A stretch of 8,966 nucleotides of DNA from DASYUM01 sp036001225 (GTDB lineage Bacteria > Methylomirabilota > Methylomirabilia > Rokubacteriales > DASRDR01): contig DASYUM010000072.1 in the NCBI GenBank assembly GCA_036001225.1, positions 1-8,966 of the forward strand. Reading direction: 5' to 3'. The notes beneath the pieces are model-generated. The model saw only the letters and a list, made by a program, of their open reading frames with translations, was not told where the DNA came from and ran no database searches. Of this stretch, positions 5,956 through 8,966 are shown piece by piece. Numbering within the stretch: position 1 is the first letter of the stretch; every line of letters starts with the position of its first letter. The translations under genes and the position numbers were made by a program.

Positions 5956-7704
5956 CTAGCCCGGCGCGGGATCGACGCGGACCAGCACGACGCGGCCTTT
6001 GCCGAACGGGGCCTCCGCGAGCCGGTGGACGCCGGGCTCGTCGAAGATCGGCTCGTCGCCGTCGACCAGCGCGTAGCGGGGCTCGGGGACCGTCTTCCGG
6101 GAGGCCAGCAGGGCGGCCGTATCGCTGAACAGCATGACGGGACGCGGCAGGTAGAAGGCGGCCAGCAGACTCTCGCCTTTGAGCAGCGACAGCACCGGCA
6201 GATCGGCAGGGACGATGGCCGAGACCCGGGCGCCGAAGCTGCGAATCGGAAAGCGCATCTCGTACTGCGGCGCCCGTACGACCGCCACCGTGAGCAGCAC
6301 CGCGGCCTGGATCGCCGTCACCAGCGCGAAGGCCAGCGCGGGCCGGCGTCGGCGCCAGGTCCAGCCGACGGCGACGGCGCCGGCGAGCAGCAGAGCGACC
6401 ACGCCCGCGAGCTGGCGGGGGTCCTGGGGGACCAGGGTATCCACGTGGCCCCGCGACGTGTACCGCTCGAGGACGGGGTACGGGACGATCGCGAGGCCGA
6501 CGGCGAGGAGGGCGGCGATGGCGCTCAGGCCGACGAGCGGGATCCCGACGAGCCGGGCGGAGGCCCGGCCGGCGAGCGTGCGGTCCCACAGCCAGCCGAC
6601 CAGGAGGGCGGCCGCCGGGTAGAGCGGGAGCAGGTAGATCCCCCGCTTGCTCGCGGAGAGGCTCAGGAACACGAAGCCGGTGACGAACCAGGCCAGGGGG
6701 AAGAGGACCGGATGCCGCGCGGACCCGGCCGGCCCGTCCCCGGCCGGGGGGTCCCCGGCCGGGGGGTCCCCGGCCCGGCCCGCCGGCTCGCTCGCCTGGT
6801 GCCGCACCCGCCACCCGAGCCCGACCGCCGCCGGCAGGAAGAGCACCCACGGAAAGAAGCCGGACACGATGAAGCCGAGGTAGTAGTACCAGGGCTCCAC
6901 GTGGACCCACCGCGAGGCGTACCGCATGACGTGCTGCTGGACGAGGGTTTCGTAGACGTAGCCGCGGCCGTTCTGGGCGACGGCCGGCGCGTACCAGGCG
7001 AGGACGACGGCCAGGAAGATGGCGAACCCCGACGCCAGGTGAAGGCGCCGGGGGAGCGTGCGGAGGGGCGCGGTCAGGAGCCCGTAGGTGGTGACGGCCA
7101 TGAGGGGCAGCAGCAGGCCGAGCAATCCCTTGCTCAACACGGCGAGCCCCATGGCCGCATACGCGATCGCCACCCAGACCCCCCGGCGGCGCCCGGTCGT
7201 GGCGAAGGAGCGCCAGAAGCCGAGGCAGGCGACGGTCACGAACGTGGTCAGGAACTGGTCCGGGTGCCCCTGCCGGGCGTACCAGAAGAAGAGGTTGGCG
7301 GTGGCCAGGATGCAGGCCGACAGAAGCCCGGCCCGCGGCCCGAAGAGGTCGGCGCCGAGGCGGTAGACCACCAGCAGTCCCGCGATGGCGGCGAGGGCCG
7401 CCGGAAGGCGGGCCGTCAGCTCGTCGATCTCTCCCCCGCCGAGCCACCCGAAGGCCGCCGTCACCCAGAAATAGAGCGGCGGCTTGTCGGGATACAGCAC
7501 CCCGAACAGGTGAGGGACGAGGAGCGAGCTCGAGCCGTGAACCATCTCGCGCGCCACCAGGGCGTACTTGACCTCGAGCGGACTCCGCAGGATCTCCACT
7601 CCGAGGCCAGGGAGATAGAGGGCCAGCCCCAGCCCGAGGATCAGCGCCACCGCCCAGCCCCGTGGTCCGCTCGCCCGGCGAGGACGCCGGGACGTGACGG
7701 TCAT
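5956..7704 (-). CDS. ArnT/PMT-like integral membrane glycosyltransferase
   Basis: This is a 582-residue GT-C type membrane glycosyltransferase, expected to move a sugar from a polyprenyl-phosphate carrier to an acceptor on the outer face of the inner membrane. It shows a short cytoplasmic N-terminus, a first helix (about 16-36), then the first periplasmic loop with SPLEVKYALVAREMV (41-55), corresponding to the family's DE.RYA..AREM catalytic loop. Here Glu44 is kept and the usual preceding Asp is Leu. YPDKPPLYFW (71-80) matches the conserved KPPLYYW element, and SASKRGIYLLPLYPA is the later ArnT-like signature. Many hydrophobic helices follow, then a soluble C-terminal domain of about 100-130 residues. 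ATG 7704 is chosen: GGAG lies 3 nt before it and it begins 10 nt after the dehydrogenase stop. The frame extends to 7761, but those residues overlap that gene and look arbitrary. Acceptor and sugar cannot be told from sequence; lipid A or protein glycosylation are both possible. Confidence 0.9.
   Translation of the reverse strand: MTVTSRRPRRASGPRGWAVALILGLGLALYLPGLGVEILRSPLEVKYALVAREMVHGSSSLLVPHLFGVLYPDKPPLYFWVTAAFGWLGGGEIDELTARLPAALAAIAGLLVVYRLGADLFGPRAGLLSACILATANLFFWYARQGHPDQFLTTFVTVACLGFWRSFATTGRRRGVWVAIAYAAMGLAVLSKGLLGLLLPLMAVTTYGLLTAPLRTLPRRLHLASGFAIFLAVVLAWYAPAVAQNGRGYVYETLVQQHVMRYASRWVHVEPWYYYLGFIVSGFFPWVLFLPAAVGLGWRVRHQASEPAGRAGDPPAGDPPAGDGPAGSARHPVLFPLAWFVTGFVFLSLSASKRGIYLLPLYPAAALLVGWLWDRTLAGRASARLVGIPLVGLSAIAALLAVGLAIVPYPVLERYTSRGHVDTLVPQDPRQLAGVVALLLAGAVAVGWTWRRRRPALAFALVTAIQAAVLLTVAVVRAPQYEMRFPIRSFGARVSAIVPADLPVLSLLKGESLLAAFYLPRPVMLFSDTAALLASRKTVPEPRYALVDGDEPIFDEPGVHRLAEAPFGKGRVVLVRVDPAPG
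6736..6775 (-). repeat. 15-bp in-frame tandem repeat in glycosyltransferase gene
   Basis: The + strand unit GTCCCCGGCCGGGGG occurs as two perfect copies (6736-6750, 6751-6765) and ten bases of a third (6766-6775). Because 15 is a multiple of 3, it adds PAGDP-type pentapeptides without shifting frame, giving AGDPPAGDPPAGDGPAG near residues 305-325. The insert falls in a hydrophilic loop between membrane helices, where length change should be tolerated. Each unit contains a GC palindrome that favours replication slippage. Confidence 0.85.
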
Positions 7705-7714
7705 CGGCTCCGCA

Positions 7715-8797
7715 CTACAGCGCCGCCGCCACTGCATCCCCCACCACCGCCGTCGTGGCATCGCCGCCGAGGTCGGGCGTGAGCGGGCGGCCCGCCCCGA
7801 GGACGGTCACGACGGCGGTCTCGACCAGGCGGGCGGCATCGCCCGCCGCCGGGTCGCGGTGACGCTGCCCGAGCCACTCCAGGAGCAGCGCGGCCGAGAG
7901 GATCGTCGCGAGCGGATTGGCGATGCCCTTGCCCGCGATGTCGGGGGCGGTCCCGTGCGACGGCTGAAAGAGCGCGTAGTCGTCCCCGATGTCGCCGGAG
8001 GGCGCCAGTCCGAGGCCGCCCACGGTGGCGGCGGCCAGGTCGGACAGGATGTCGCCGAACATGTTCTCGGTGACGATGACGTCGTAGCGGGCGGGCGCCT
8101 GGACGAGGTAGGCGGCCATGGCGTCCACGTAGGCGTGGGTCGCCTCGACCTCCGGGTAATCCGTCGCCACCTGGTCGAACACTTCGCGGAAGAAGGCGTA
8201 GCTCTTGAGCACGTTGGCCTTGTCCACGCACGTCACCCGGTGGCGGCTGTCCAGCGGGGCGCCCGGGCGGCGCCGGGCCAGTTCGAAGGCCTGGCGGCAG
8301 ATGCGGGCCGCACCGGATCGCGTGATCACGAGCGTGTCGGTCGCCGCCTGGTCGCCGACCCGAACGCCGGCGCCGCGCGAGGCGTAGAGACCCTCGGTGT
8401 TCTCGCGCAGGATGACGTAGTCGATTCGCTCGCCCTCGGCGAGTCGCAGCGGGCTCGGGACGCCGGGGTAGAGCTTGATCGGGCGGAGGCCGACGTAGAG
8501 GTCGAGGGTCGTGCGGAGGGTGAGCTGGGGGGCGATCTCGGTGCCGTCGGGGAAGCGGACGTCGGGCAGGCCGGCGGAACCGAACAGGATGGCGTCGGCG
8601 GTCTGGCACACCTCGAGGGTCTCGCGGGGGAGGTCGGTGCCGGTCCGCTGGTAGCAGCGGGCGCCGGCCTCGACCGCCTGAAAGTCGAAGGCGAGCCCGG
8701 GCGGCGTCGCGACGGCCTGGAGAACCTTGATCGCTTCGGCGATGACCTCGGGGCCGATCCCGTCCCCCGGGATGACCGCGATGCGATAGCTACCCAC
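7715..8797 (-). CDS. Isocitrate/isopropylmalate dehydrogenase family, NAD-type
   Basis: This is a 360-residue cytoplasmic beta-decarboxylating dehydrogenase that would oxidise a 2-hydroxy acid (3-isopropylmalate, tartrate or D-malate) with NAD+. Seen in order: IAVIPGDGIGPEV (6-18), the substrate arginines Arg95 and Arg105, Arg131 and catalytic Tyr138 in RENTEGLY, Lys193 in VDKANVLKS, metal ligands Asp225, Asp249 and Asp253, and HGTAPDIAGKGIANP (281-295). Asp286-Ile287 correspond to the NAD-selecting pair of LeuB, where NADP isocitrate dehydrogenases have Lys-Tyr. The substrate loop (LTLRTTLDLYVGLRPIKLYPGVPSPL region, 92-117) looks closer to tartrate/D-malate dehydrogenases (YVN.RPVRL.PGV) than to classical LeuB, and leuC/leuD are not adjacent, so I give no gene symbol. 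The GTG start is forced: an in-frame TGA lies two codons upstream and the first strand begins at residue 5. A weak GGTGA precedes it. It heads the - strand operon; the glycosyltransferase starts 10 nt after its stop. Confidence 0.9.
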   Translation of the reverse strand: MGSYRIAVIPGDGIGPEVIAEAIKVLQAVATPPGLAFDFQAVEAGARCYQRTGTDLPRETLEVCQTADAILFGSAGLPDVRFPDGTEIAPQLTLRTTLDLYVGLRPIKLYPGVPSPLRLAEGERIDYVILRENTEGLYASRGAGVRVGDQAATDTLVITRSGAARICRQAFELARRRPGAPLDSRHRVTCVDKANVLKSYAFFREVFDQVATDYPEVEATHAYVDAMAAYLVQAPARYDVIVTENMFGDILSDLAAATVGGLGLAPSGDIGDDYALFQPSHGTAPDIAGKGIANPLATILSAALLLEWLGQRHRDPAAGDAARLVETAVVTVLGAGRPLTPDLGGDATTAVVGDAVAAAL

Positions 8798-8875
8798 GCT
8801 TCACCGTGGCCGAGAAGCGAGCCGCCCTAGGACGCAGGGAGGAGGCGCGCCGAGGCGTATGCCGCGCCAGCGAGC

Positions 8876-8913
8876 CTCCGGACGTCGCGGGGCTGGGGCC
8901 CCGCCGTCCGGGG
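8876..8913. repeat. Long GC-rich imperfect hairpin upstream of the operon
   Basis: CCGGACG (8878-8884) pairs with CGTCCGG (8905-8911), and GCGGGGC (8887-8893) pairs with GCCCCGC (8898-8904) around a TGGG loop. Only a two-base TC bulge interrupts the stem, and the ends extend by a C-G and a T-G pair. There is no T-tract on either side. It could end transcription arriving from the right, fold in the leader of the - strand operon, or be a dispersed palindromic element. I see no gene in the remaining bases of 8798-8966 and no convincing promoter boxes. Confidence 0.45.
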
Positions 8914-8966
8914 CGAGCCCCCCGAAGCTGAGGGCCGCCGAGGACCGCGGACGACGCCAGACGAAG

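Larger units (their letters stand above)
2686..8797 (-). other. Probable five-gene operon
   Basis: Five co-directional genes follow each other with gaps of 10 nt (dehydrogenase to glycosyltransferase), 28 or 10 nt depending on the transporter start, 0 nt (transporter to metallopeptidase-like) and 5 nt (to the radical SAM selenoprotein). No terminator-like structure with a T-run interrupts them. Tight spacing supports one transcript starting in or beyond 8798-8966. The products do not make up a pathway I recognise, so the operon may mix unrelated functions; the last two or three genes are the most tightly linked. Confidence 0.65.

Noticed and set aside
4197..6128. Long + strand open frame (643 codons) opposite the transporter and metallopeptidase genes.
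   Set aside because: Composition is Gly/Glu/Arg/Ala-rich without any recognisable domain, as expected for the antisense of a GC-rich gene. The - strand proteins carry membrane helices and motifs.
6025..7782. Long + strand open frame (585 codons) opposite the glycosyltransferase gene.
   Set aside because: It is low-complexity shadow sequence; the opposite strand encodes a clear ArnT/PMT-like protein.
7694..8830. + strand open frame (378 codons) opposite the dehydrogenase gene.
   Set aside because: It has no family motifs and the - strand frame has the complete isopropylmalate dehydrogenase signature.

Overview
The window is very GC-rich, almost gap-free bacterial DNA with frequent GTG starts. 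The style suggests an uncultured soil or subsurface lineage; Rokubacteria/Methylomirabilota or a deltaproteobacterium would fit, but this is a guess from composition and gene style, since no phylogenetic marker is present. No rRNA, tRNA, CRISPR array, insertion sequence or phage gene was seen.

Left part (about 1-2650, + strand): four genes in one direction. They are an aldo/keto reductase, the wreck of a kynureninase gene that keeps only its two ends, a zinc-independent medium-chain NADPH oxidoreductase, and a small cytoplasmic FKBP-type prolyl isomerase. Spacing is short (7, 31 and 23 nt), so they may share a transcript.

Right part (2686-8797, - strand): five tightly packed genes converging on the left group. 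In transcription order they are an isopropylmalate/tartrate/malate-type dehydrogenase, an ArnT/PMT-like membrane glycosyltransferase, an MFS transporter, a small HExxH metallopeptidase-like protein, and a radical SAM protein with a B12-binding-like N-terminal domain. Gaps are 10, about 28, 0 and 5 nt, so an operon with translational coupling at the distal end is likely. The joint function is not evident.

The main find is the end of the radical SAM gene. The apparent stop (TGA at 2749-2751) follows a Cys codon. Reading through it gives Cys-Sec-Ala-Glu-Pro (CUAEP) and 17 more residues before a TAG at 2686-2688. A perfect 7-bp hairpin with a 4-nt loop containing G starts 12 nt after the TGA, where a bacterial SECIS should lie. 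I recall a family of radical SAM proteins named for a CUAEP/CCAEP tail, with U as selenocysteine. A caller that takes TGA as stop would lose the 21 residues (Sec included) that define this protein.

A second observation is the kynureninase remnant at 958-1214. Recognisable N- and C-terminal family segments are joined out of frame after loss of roughly 300 or more codons.
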